Assembly (NCBI GenBank): GCA_963662155.1
Contig: OY759263.1
Coordinates: 29,241,023 to 29,305,022, forward strand
DNA length: 64,000 bases
Reading direction: 5' to 3'
DNA from: Lamellibrachia columna
Lineage: Eukaryota > Annelida > Polychaeta > Sabellida > Siboglinidae
Numbering within the stretch: position 1 is the first letter of the stretch; every line of letters begins with the position of its first letter. The position numbers were made by a program, and so were the translations under genes. The notes under the pieces were generated by a model that saw only the letters and a list, made by a program, of their open reading frames with translations, did not search any database and had not been told where the DNA came from. Shown piece after piece: positions 27,201-40,100 of the stretch.

Positions 27201-29393
27201 TCTCCACAACCATTAAAGTCCACGTCACAATGTTCACCTGGAACGAGTCACACACATCTATAAATATGCAACTCCACAGTTGGCATTAATGTTATTAACA
27301 AAGAATTGACATTAGTTTATTAGTACCACAGAAGTCAGAGAGTAGTAGAATTTTGGGTCAAAATAGCATATTCTATAGTTATTACCTTTGAAATAATGAA
27401 CTATTTAATGTTCACAGCGCCATCTGGTGAATGTCCAGTCACTCTGCGATGTCGCACGAGCTAGCTAACAATGGGAGATGAGTCCACAGACGATTGCTCT
27501 ATTGCCGACTCTGAATTTGATGATTATTTGGGGTATATTCCAACATTATTAGCATGTGTCAACATCTAAACAGCTTTCAACACTTTTTCGTTGCCTTCAA
27601 GACACACTTTTCCGGCTTCAAGCTCCATTTTTGTAAAAAGATGCTATCAAGCTGTGCAACTGGTATTTCATGTTCGACATATTCCTGCTACACTGCCCAC
27701 CTGTCCACCCTGCTGTGCAGTTACAGGCAACAGTCCTGAACATGGCCGACGCTTTCTGTCCACTCGCCAACTTGTTGAACAGACATTCGCTTTGGCCCGA
27801 GCAGGAGCACAGGTTGATGATGATGTTTGCAGATGGCGCCACTGCCCCTTTCGCATCGGTTGCAGCGAATCTGTGCAAGTTCATTAGATAGAAATCTTCA
27901 GTTGGACTCTTTGAAGTACTACTCAGATAACCACTGAGCCAAATTACAATATGTAAGAAAGAAAGTAAGAGGAAATAAAGCAATGGACAAGTAAAAGGTT
28001 ATTCTGATAATTATTTTTATTTTATACATTATTATATGTATAATATGCATACATTTATTGATCAAAATGATATTTGCTCCAGTAATTTATACTATAATCT
28101 AAAGGGCTTTCATGATTAAAATAATTAATTAACAGAATGGCATCCAGCTGCAGTGACGTTGGCTTCTCTGGTATAGGCTCCAACAATAATCTGAGTGGCT
28201 TCCATAAAATGAGAACAGAATGGGTTTATTTCTACTACTCCACAAATCTGTAATTACATTTTAATTTTTCAACTGAACAATAAATGCCAGTTTTTTCCTG
28301 GCTAAATGTGACTTTCTTGCTGTCCTTGCTGTCACTTTTCCTAGGAAAATGTGTTATTTTCTTTCAGTTATTTTTTTCCTGTTACTTTTTTTCCAACTAC
28401 CAGTTTGCCAAGTCTGAATGGGACATGCATACAATGGACAAATCTGCTACAAACAGGTTTTACTGTACTTATAAACAGAGATTGGTTTCGATAAACCAGA
28501 TGTTCATTTTGTAGAAAGAAAAATTGTTTTCACAGTTTATTATTATAACTATTTCTGTATATTACTGCACCTACAGGTAAGCCTGTCAAAGAAACAAATG
28601 TCCAGGTGTGCTTACGGTTCAGCAGGAGTAAACTGTATACATACATATTATTCATTCCAAGAAAAGTAACTAACATGCTTCTCAGAGCAGACAGGGATTT
28701 CACTGGACATGTAGGAGTACCCTGACATCTTATATGCACCATACGCTGCCATTACAGTCACACAGTAAGACATACATACGTGATGTTGACAGGTGTAGTG
28801 TCAACAGGGGTCCAAGTGAAAACCCCCGTGAGGTTGTCAAAGCTGGCACCAGGTGGCGTATCAGTCCTCAGTGTCAGTGAGACACTGTCACCATCTGGGT
28901 CAGTGACATTCACAACCAGAGAGCTGGTCTCATTGACTGTCACATTGAAGACAGTCTCCACTTGGATTTGTGGACTGCCATTGGCTGTAAACAACAAGAG
29001 GACACTGCTGCACCACCAGCACAGCTGTTGATACACCCGCTATGTAGGCTATGATACAGAATACATTAGCTATGTGGGCTGATACACCAGCTATGTGGGC
29101 TGAATACACCAGCTCTGTGGACTGAATAACCAGCTATGTGGACTGAATACACCAGCTATGTGGGCCGAATACACCAACTCTGTGGGCTGAATACACCAGC
29201 TATGTGGGCTGCTACACCAGCTATGTAGATTGATACACCAGCTATGTGGGTTGCTACACCAGCTGTGGGCTTAATACACCAGCTATGTGGGCTGCTACAC
29301 TAGCTATGTAGGCTGATACACTAGCTATGTGGTCTGCTACACCAGCTATGTGGATGGATACACTAGCTATGCAGGCTGAATTAATATACATAT

Positions 29394-29438
<45 letters not shown>

Positions 29439-32400
29439 TTTATATTTATTTTATGTCAGATAAAAGTGCTTAGCTATTTGGGAAAAACTAGAGTCTGGCT
29501 CAAAGGCTTGACAAAATTGAAGTATTGTATCGCTGACATTAGTGGAAAAGTCAGTTTGTCCAAGAATTAGCAGTGGGTTCTATTAACTACAGTTTGTCTA
29601 TGCACAACTCACCCAAGGTCTCTGCGGTTTCTGTGTTCTTGGCATTTGTATCCAGGGTAGCTGCAGCAGCTTCAGCATTGCCTGTAACATTCACAGCACA
29701 GCTGAGACATAGACTACACAGTACTACCTGCACAAACACTTAGACTACACAGTACTACCTGCACACACACTTATACTGTGTGTGTACGCATGCATGGGTG
29801 TATGTCTGTCTCTGTGTATTACATTTTGCTTATTACATATTGTTTATCACATATGCATGCATGCACCCACCCACACACACACATTCACACACTCACCCAC
29901 ACATCTACACACACCCATATCAACATACACACATGAGCACACACACGAGCACACACATGCAAGTGCGTGCGCACAAACACACACACACAAATCTACACAC
30001 ATGCATGCATGCATGCACATACACAACTAGCAAAGTCAAACAATTAGTTATTGTTCGCACAACCTTCTATCACCTAAACACTTGCCCACACACCTACACA
30101 CACAGACACACACCCACACACTTATCAATCACTGTGGGCTTTGAAGATACCTGGCCCATGCCCACTAATTCAACTTGATGATACATAAATCACTAGTACA
30201 CATTCTACTTTATGGCACATAAATCAATGTGCTGTCATTGACTTTGGAGAGAAACTGCTTTGTGTGCTACAAACACTGTAGAGCTACCACATCCAGCAGA
30301 ACTGTGTGTAGACTGTCAGAGAACCAACAGAGTTGACCACTGACAAGTAAGAGAATTGAACGAGTCTAGCACTAACCAGTGACGACATAGTCAAAGAGAC
30401 ACTCGCGGTTGTCTCCACAAGTCTTCTTCGCCTCAGTCTCCTCAGTGGCATTCATGCTATGAAGGACTTCGTCGAGGAAGAGAGGAGTGAAGTCTACGAT
30501 GTTGTAGGTGTTGTAACTTGTGTCCGCAGCATAATGGAACAGTGACTTTGTCTGGCTGATTCTCCCTGACAAATAACACACAAGTGGAACAGTGACTCTG
30601 TCTGGCTGATTCTCCCTGACAAGTAACACACAAGTGGAACAGTGACTCTGTCTGGCTGATTCTCCCTGACAAATAACACACAAGTGGAACAGTGACTCTG
30701 TCTGGCTGATTCTCCCTGACAAATAACACACAAGTGGAACAGTGACTCTGTCTGGCTGATTCTCCCTGACAAATAACACACAAGTGGAACAGTGACTCTG
30801 TCTGGCTGATTCTCCCTGACAAATAACACACAAGTGGAACAGTGACTCTGTCTGGCTGATTCTCCCTGACAAATAACACACAAGTGGAACAGTGACTCTG
30901 TCTGGCTGATTCTCCCTGACAAGTAACACACAAGTGGAACAGTGACTCTGTCTGGCTGAATCTCCCTGACAAGTAACACACAAGTGGAACAGTGACTCTG
31001 TCTGGCGGATTCTCCCTGACAAATACAACTATATCGCAACAGCTGTAATTTTCTCATCGTCTGCAAGTACGTTACAAATGTTGCTCACACACACAGGCAC
31101 GCATGCACGAACGCATGCACGAACGCATGCACGAACACACACACACACAAATGGTTACATGCATGGGAACTGTACTTGTTTGTAACTTCTCAATGTGCAC
31201 TGACAATGCAAAATTTATTCTTGTTAGAACTGTTTGTTTATGGTGGAACTACACAAATGCCACCAGACAACTGCATGTTGCATACAGTATTGTTTTTAGA
31301 ATAATGTTGCAATTGGCAAGAGACTGTAGAGCTAGCAACATGTTTATACAGATGAGAATACCAAAATTAATAATTAAGCTATCATCTCTATTCTCACATA
31401 TAAATTTGTATTGAAATTAGAATCGTCTGACAATAACGTCTGACAATAAATCAGTTTGTTTTAAAATAAATAATGGTATAAAGTAGAATGCATACACATA
31501 CATCTATATATTAAGGCTTAGTAATGAATTGAGTGTTTGTATTGTTCATAGTATAGGTTTCTTTGTATGCATACAAACTGCAATGTATGTTGAGTCTGAA
31601 ACTGAAATTATTGATTGAATTGGAGAATCAATATTTTACATAAAAAGAACAAAGTGTACTAGACAAAAAAATCATGGCACTTAGTATTACTTTTTATTAA
31701 TAACAGCAATTAATAATCCTGAATACCTATCAATAATAAATCCAGCTGTCTGCATATCATTACTTTTGCATCAAAACAAAGTTGCCATTTCTCCTTCCCA
31801 AAGATGTCGTCATTGGAAGGAAAACAAGTGATTTAGCGGCAACAGCGGCTGTTGTCATTCTAAGCACTAAAAGTTCATTTGTCAGTCAGTGCTAACTGAG
31901 ATGTAATCAATCTTTGGTACAATTGAAGCTTTTGTTCAGAAAATGCATTATATCCCAGAAATCGGATAAATTGAACTAAGCGTTGTTGACAATGTTTTTA
32001 GGATAGTTAGTTTTCATAATAATACAGTTCTTTTTAACATATCCAAACGTTTGAATTACCTGTAAAATCTTTACAGATAATTAAAATGTTTGCATATGTT
32101 AAAAAGAACTGTGTTATTAAGAATTAAGAGTCGCTTTGTGCTTCCATCAAGTTGGTATTGGTGGAGGTAAAAGTGTTTTGAACAAAAACATGCTATACCA
32201 CACGCTACTGACTGATGAATTAATGGTTTTCCTATCTATTGGTTAACAAAGGGCAACAGAAAATATGATTTATTTTGAAACACACAAGTTAAATATAACG
32301 CATTTTATGGATAAACACTTCAATAGTAACTCACAAGTTTCACCAAACTCATGAAATATCATCTTTTCAGATGCAGTTGTGATGTTCAGGGGTGGTGACC

Positions 32401-35400
32401 CATTGGCAGGGGTAAGGTCATCTGAAGGGTCTTTGTTGAACACCCCCAGGAGACCCAGTGTCTGATTGAGATATTTGTCTGGGGCAGCCACTGTGATGTC
32501 CAGTTGAGAGGTATTCAGCCCCACTGTGATGGAAAACCCTGAAATGACAAAACATGACAGAGGACCTCTACAAGAATAATTTAAACTGTTAACAATAAAT
32601 CAACATGGTTTGAGCATTAACTATATTAAGGTGGCCTGGCATCATGGGTGATCTTAATAAAGGGAACCAAAACTTAAACTGCTAGAACCTAATGGCATTT
32701 GAAGTGTACTTTGATGTGACCTGGCACCCTCTAACACATGATTAGTTGCCTCCTCTTGACTGAAAGTCCAACATTTTAACTGCTGAGCTACTTCGTCAAA
32801 ACAGTTTTTACGTTTTTTACCTGTCTCATTGAAGTTCATATTAGTATCAGCTAAGTATAACTAAGACTAAGTATAACTAAGACTAAGTGTCCAAAATGTA
32901 GTCATCTGTAATAAAACAAACTTCTTACCACTCTTAAAAACAACACCAACAGAATTGGTTTTGTCTTTGTAAATACTGACTCCATCAAACACCTCCTCAT
33001 CAGAAACACTTGCTTTGGTGAACCAGTCAGTGTGATCATCTTGGTCAACTTTGATGATGAATCCTGTAACAGACATGAATGGTTTCATCACCAACTTTCT
33101 TACACCATTCCTTCCCACAATGCATTGCATAGTCTTGTCAGTTACATTTTTAATCACAAAATATTTATGTGAGAATTAAAATATTTTAATTATGTATTAA
33201 TCAGGGGTGGTGGAAAGGTGGTTTCCTTTGCATTACTATGTACTATGTTAGTCACTATGTTATTCAAATCTTAATTTCGTAGGACACGGCCCAATCATGC
33301 AAAGCCAGGGCCAGCAGCCAATCAGCTGTAGGCACGGTCCTATTTAAACTGGTGTTTGGCGGCAAATCGGCCTCTTGCTTCAGCAGCCGCCGTTCTAATA
33401 AATTCATCGATAGCCATCGACAGAGTTACTATGATTTTAACCGGTTAATTTTAAGCTCCCACCCACCATCCCGTATTAACTGTTTTACTTATGTTTGTAG
33501 TTAATTATTGTATAAATGTATTGTGTAGATGTTAGTTAGTAGGTAGTCTTATTTGTAGATCAGGGAGTTTGCATTGTTATGTGGCGATTGTCTGTATATA
33601 TCCACATGTTTACTATGTATGGTGATTATTCGCACATGATGTGGTTATTGCATAACATTAAAACAATGCAGATCTACAAGTTCACCCACAACCCTGTCTT
33701 TCTTTTATTTGTTCACAACCTGACCGAGTGTCAGGGCGGTTTATTACTAACAGGCATGATTAATATTCATATTTTTATTACTGCATGGACTCTAGATTTT
33801 AACCACTTCAGAGTTGATGCTAAACTAACCACTTGTATAATCATTAGTTAGACAAGCCAGACATCTCATAGTATATATTATACAGATAAACTAACTACTT
33901 GTATATTCATTAGTTAGACAAGGCAGAAATCTCATAGTATATATTATACAACTTTGAGTATATGTTGTATGTATGCTGTATGTATGCCTATAATACTTGC
34001 ATACTGATATTTATATACTTGCAAATTAACAAAGGCTCTCTGTTTCCAAAATCTTTAATAAATGTAATGCCACATAAACAGATATTTATATTTGTACATG
34101 CTGTACAAACAGAGACATAGGAAAATAATATAATAACAATGGTATGCAAGTAGCTTCTGCACAATACGAGACTCATTAAGATGCGGCAGTCAGCAGCAGT
34201 CTAGTTATAATGATAGCTGTTTTCTGAACGTGTACACTATACGACTTCCTACGATGATTGCCGAACACACTGACAACTCAACTGTCAGTAACGCACCATA
34301 ATCCTGGTGTTGAGACCACGAACTACATATATTAATACAATCATTAGATTCATCACAAAACAAAGAAATATTGTTGAAATTCTAACAAATTAATATTACT
34401 TTATTTTGTCTTGTCTTTATTCATAATTTAGCACTCCTTGCCGAGATTTCAAGAAGAGACACACAAACAAGATTTCACAAATACTACGGATTAATAAGAG
34501 TTTATTTTAACTGCAGGTCAGAACTTCTACTAAAAGCATGCCATTTTCAAATTAATATTAATTACCATTAACATAATATTAATAATAATGAACAATGGCT
34601 GCAAACAGAAATGGATGGCATCAACTGCTCTCTGCTTTGTGGTCCTGATGGCACAAAAGTAATAATAATTAACATTTTCAATAAAGTTACTTCAATTCAG
34701 ATGCCATTCAGATGAATAACAGTGATGTGTGGGTGATATTGAATGTTTAAGGCACACAGACATTTAACAAAAAGGAGCACCCGTATTATCACAAATAATT
34801 TCGGTTTTATGATTGAATACATTAAAATTAGTAGAGGGGCATTCCAACCATTTTCCCTCACTATGAGCTGGTTGCCGACTCGATTCAAGTTTTATTGGGT
34901 TAGTGACTGAGAATCATAGTCACGGTCTCCGTGCACACAGACAACTTGATTGTCTGTGACAGCTGTGTTGAGCAAAATGACAAACCAGTCACCAGTGTAT
35001 GCCGGGCATTATGAAAATAAATCTTGTAATGATATAAAATAAAAACAAGCATGCCCTGCTGCATGTTGTTAATATGATTTGTTAGTTCGGACATGTACGT
35101 ACCACTACGAGAGTTGTTCATTGCAATGTAGACATGGTCAGAATCAGAATCCTTTGCTGCAAATGCACTGAACACAGTGGCAGCTGTCTCACCCCCATTT
35201 TCATCAAGGGCTTTTACAGTGCGCCCCTGTAGAGTGAAGTTACCCCCACTTGTCATAATAAGTGTGTACTCTCCGAGTCCATTGAAGGTGTACGGAAAGT
35301 TGTCGAGGGTGTGTATATGTGGGTCGCCAACAAACCATGCTGAAACAAGCAGAACATCTTTTTAAAATTGCATACACCAACTAATTGAGGACAATTACAG

Positions 35401-35755
35401 AAAGCATTTTGAACAGAATAAAGGTCGGGAAGCTGCTATCATCGGCCTTTTATTTTGTTAAATGCAACAGTTAAACTTACTGAATCTGGTCATCATCAAT
35501 AAATCCAGACTCAAACAGTTAAAAGAAATGTTGGGGAAAAACCATCATCAAAAGCAATAAAAAAATTAAGAAAAAAAGATCAGCTACATGCCATGAAAAA
35601 GCGTTATATCGAAATAACAATTATTATTAATTTATTAATGCTCAGGCATCAGGGAGTCTACTCCTTTTCATAATAAAAAAATAATTATCAATAACATCAG
35701 CCTTGACAGGTTTTGCCTCGGTACTTATGGTGAATAAAGCGTGATGTGTAAAGAA

Positions 35756-35786
<31 letters not shown>

Positions 35787-36830
35787 TGTATGTATGTATG
35801 TATGTATGTATGTATGTATATATGTATATATAATAAATATACATTTATTTCTCCTCCAAAAATTCTGAGAATATCTAATTCGTTTCTTCTCACTTTCATC
35901 TGTGGGAAGTAATAAAAGCTACAAGCGTGACTCTCAATGTGGTGTGGGCAGGCGAGGACAAAACACAACACCATTGAAAAAGCCTATCTAAAAATGTTTG
36001 TTGAGAACCAGCGAGCTGGTTGTCATGCCAATGCAATGTCACACTCCAATGCTCTATTAAGCAGACAAACCTTGTTATCAAGAGTGAACACACTAAAATA
36101 TAATTAGCTCCCTCTGTCTTTTTAGCCAGCAAACACAGCAGCAAAACATATCTAATTTGAACAGTTCAGAAGTCATGCAAGACAGTTATGAGCTCTGTAT
36201 GTCCCTGGTATTTGTAAGCCTTAACATAGGTGGGTCATAGATGCCCCGAAAATGCATGACCATACAATAGTACTGGAATCTGACAATTATCACTGTCAGC
36301 ACACAGATAACACCAACCTAGGAAGGGTGGGACGTAACCCGAGCATGTGTCCAGTGGCCGAGCCTCATAGAAGATGTCACAGTTGTCAGACTTGTCACAG
36401 CACCAGTCCTTGGGCTTTATGTCAGCATCTACGTGTGCCTGGCCATAGCGGGGATGCCGGTAGAAGGTCTGACCCCCACTGCCATCCCGTCGCCCGATCA
36501 GGGAGCCGTACTCATAGCAGCACAACTGTGGAAATATAACATGGTTTCAGCATTTGAGTACACTGGTAAATTGGTTTATCAATTAAACAGTAGTCTCACA
36601 TTAAAATTTAAGCAGTTGTCTCACATTAAAAATTCAACTGATCATTTTGATGCCCTATTGCACAAGAATATTTATAGTTTTAGAAAACGGGTTTATGACA
36701 TTGAAAATAATTTTATAAAATGTACGAACACTTGTATAAATATTTTTAATGGACCCATGTGGTCTAGGTGGGTACAAGCACTTCATTGTGTACAGTGGTG
36801 ATTTTAATCCCATTTATATATTTTAAATTA

Positions 36831-36861
<31 letters not shown>

Positions 36862-36975
36862 TAACTTATTTTTTGTATGTATTAATTTTTTAGTGTATTT
36901 ATTTTGAGTATATATTTTACGTATTTATTTGTTGTAACAGATTTATTTTTTTATTTATTTATATGTATATATATG

Positions 36976-37071
<96 letters not shown>

Positions 37072-37113
37072 AATAAGTTTTAAAATAAATCAGTTAGAAC
37101 AAATAAATAAGTC

Positions 37114-37149
<36 letters not shown>

Positions 37150-40100
37150 TATATATACATTTAAAAAAACATAATTATATTTTATGTACATGTATACTTG
37201 CTTGTATATGGGTTTATTTACCTGGAATAAAAGTATTCATACTCCTATTCGTCACCATGAACCACAAGACAGGAGAAGCTACACACCTGTGTTGAATGCC
37301 CCCATGGCATTCTCTCATAGTAACACACACGTTCTCCATTGCTGTTTATGTGCTCGTTGGCGTCAAATTTCCAGCGTCGGTCATTGGTAACTAGGCGCTG
37401 GTCACAGGGACAGACCAGTGTCCAGGCCCAGCCCTGGATAACATCCCACCAGTAGCTGCGTTGCTGCCAGAACCAGTTGAGACACATCATCTCATAGTTG
37501 GGCCTTGAGTCACCAGCAGAGACAGGGAAGTAGAACTTGCCCACCTCATCTGTAAACAGGATGTAGTTCATGCTTTGTTCAACAGGAGCTAACCAAGATG
37601 GCACATGGCACTTCTGGCAGATATCTGAACAATGATTTGTTGACAAACTATTTGCAGAACTATTGTCCAAGACAATGCAATAACTGGGCTACAATTCAGT
37701 TATTTAAACAATACACATCCATATTTCAATATTGGGACTTACTGACTTCATGCAGTGCTTAAGTAAGTTTGGGTATGTTTGGGAGATCGCATTTTTATGT
37801 GTGGTATTTTACTTATAATGTGTCATAGTGCTATCACATGTTATTACATAACAATAAAAATGGCTCTTCATGTTCTCCCACTACCCTGTTTGTGTATTTG
37901 TTGTCAGTATCAGTTTGGTTAGTGTCCTGGAACTAGCATGTTTTAGTGAGCTGGTTTCTTTTTAGCTAGCATGATTAATCATAACTGCTATACCTGTATT
38001 GGAAATAAGTTTTGCCATTTCAAAGGCGCTGGATTTTCCTGATTGAGCAAGAATCCTGTAGTCTTCCTTGCCATTCTGTGTCACATAGAAGCCAATGAAA
38101 CTGTCCCGCACCATCCAGTAACGGTCCCAGCCTGTCTTCTCATACAGGAACATGACAGACATGCGCCAGTGGGCCGGGTCATAGATCAACACCAGTTGGA
38201 AGGTGTTCGGCTGAAAGAAACAAGTACAGCAAAATATGGAAACATACACACTCCTTCCTCACTTCGAGATTTTGTTGTTGTATCATTTCAGAATCGAACC
38301 TGTCTAGTATTTACTATGGCATATTAGCTCATTTGTGCAAATATGTTATTTTGTTTTGATGAAATCATCAAACTGTTAAATTATTTTTTACTGGGCCCTG
38401 TAGAAATTTGACGAAAAAGGGCAAATGTGGTTTCTCCTCTATATACTATGACACTGCTATCCACACTTTCACAAATTACCCGATCAAAATTAATTCTTAG
38501 AAGATTAAAAAAAATACATGCACTCTTGTATTAAGCTGACTGCGTATATTACTTAAACTATTCATGCACTACACATTTGAACATCAACAAACAAGATTCA
38601 CGTTGAGCTAAACGAATTGAGGATGGACTTCTATACGGTTGGTTGGGGTGACTTGTGTGTAAGTTCATTTTTTTATTTTTCCCTCCCAATATATTAAATT
38701 GAATATCCATGGCAGAAATAATCACATGGCCCTAACTGCGTATTTTGCCAATCCACCATTAAAAAATAATATTTTACTTGCCTAAGTGGAAACCCCATTG
38801 GATTCTTGGAAACAGTGAGAGGGTATTTCCACAGTAATGATCAAATGCAAGACTTAGGCAAGTAAACTTAGACTTCCGTCGCATTTTATACATAATATAC
38901 GTGTGCATCCATTGACATTTCTGTTACTGCAACCAGGAAGTGATATTTAAGTCAAGAATAATATCACCAAGTGAAGAGAACAGTTTTTCTCAGGATGCTA
39001 CATTCCTATGTTTTCCAGTCACATTATTACTAGACTCGCTTATCCAACTCTCGCTCGGCTTTGTGAATCCACCAAGAAGAGAGTCTGGCAGCAGAGGCGT
39101 GTGGCCTGGTTGTTACCCACTGCCACCACTCCATTTTGTGTAGGCGTTCCCATGAAGCGCCAGCAGCCAATCAGCGTCATTATCGAGATGGTACACTAAA
39201 CGATTTCTTGGCATGACTTAACTTTTTAGTCGGACAGTTGTGTCAACATACTCAAAGTTTAAAGCTAATTCGAATTGCATAGTATAGACTGATAAAAGTT
39301 ATCTCTTACTTTATGAATTAGCCAAATGCCTGGATGACATCGTAATTAGCTAATTATGTGCCCAGAATCTAGGTGCATACATAATTTCCATCACAATGTA
39401 AAGTACTTTTGTATCCAGGCGAAGATGCGTGTGACAAACGGAGGCGCCACAGCGCGGAGCCTAGATAATTGAGGCTACATTATTACAAGAAATAAAATGC
39501 CTGACTTTTTGCACCCTTTATAATCCGATGTAAACCTACATATTAAAGTTTCTCAGAAGTAAAGCTGTAATAAATGTCCAGACTTGCCTGTTCATTATTT
39601 GCATCATAGTACATGCGTGGCGTGCTGTTAAACCAGGTGATCACCATCACCCAGGAAGGATCGATTGCAGACGATCCTCCGTAACTGACAGTGTCTTCCT
39701 TGGCTAGCTGCAGTGCGTGCTTTACTCGATATTTTTCCATCACACTCAGATCAGTGTTAGTGCGGTCATAGATGTGGTAGGTCACTTGTCCTTCCTGGAA
39801 GTTGGCATCAGCCCACAATGGCGCAAACATCGCAAAATGGGCTGACGACTTCTTGCTGTTTGACAAGGTGAAGAAGTTTGCTGGCATGCGTCGGTTGTAA
39901 GACTGACCCATGGTGATGTATCCATTGGAGTAAATCTGTGACAAGAAACATAACATCAAGTCATCAACCAAATCAACATGTCTTCATCAAGATATAGTAT
40001 GTAAGTAAAAGCTATAGTACATTAAATTTTCATCTAAACATGTCACAAACACTAGGTAAATGTGATCTCCTGAACATGACACTTGAAGAGCATCTGTCCT

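Noticed and set aside
29780..30178. His/Thr-rich frame of 132 codons
   Set aside because: CA-rich microsatellite.
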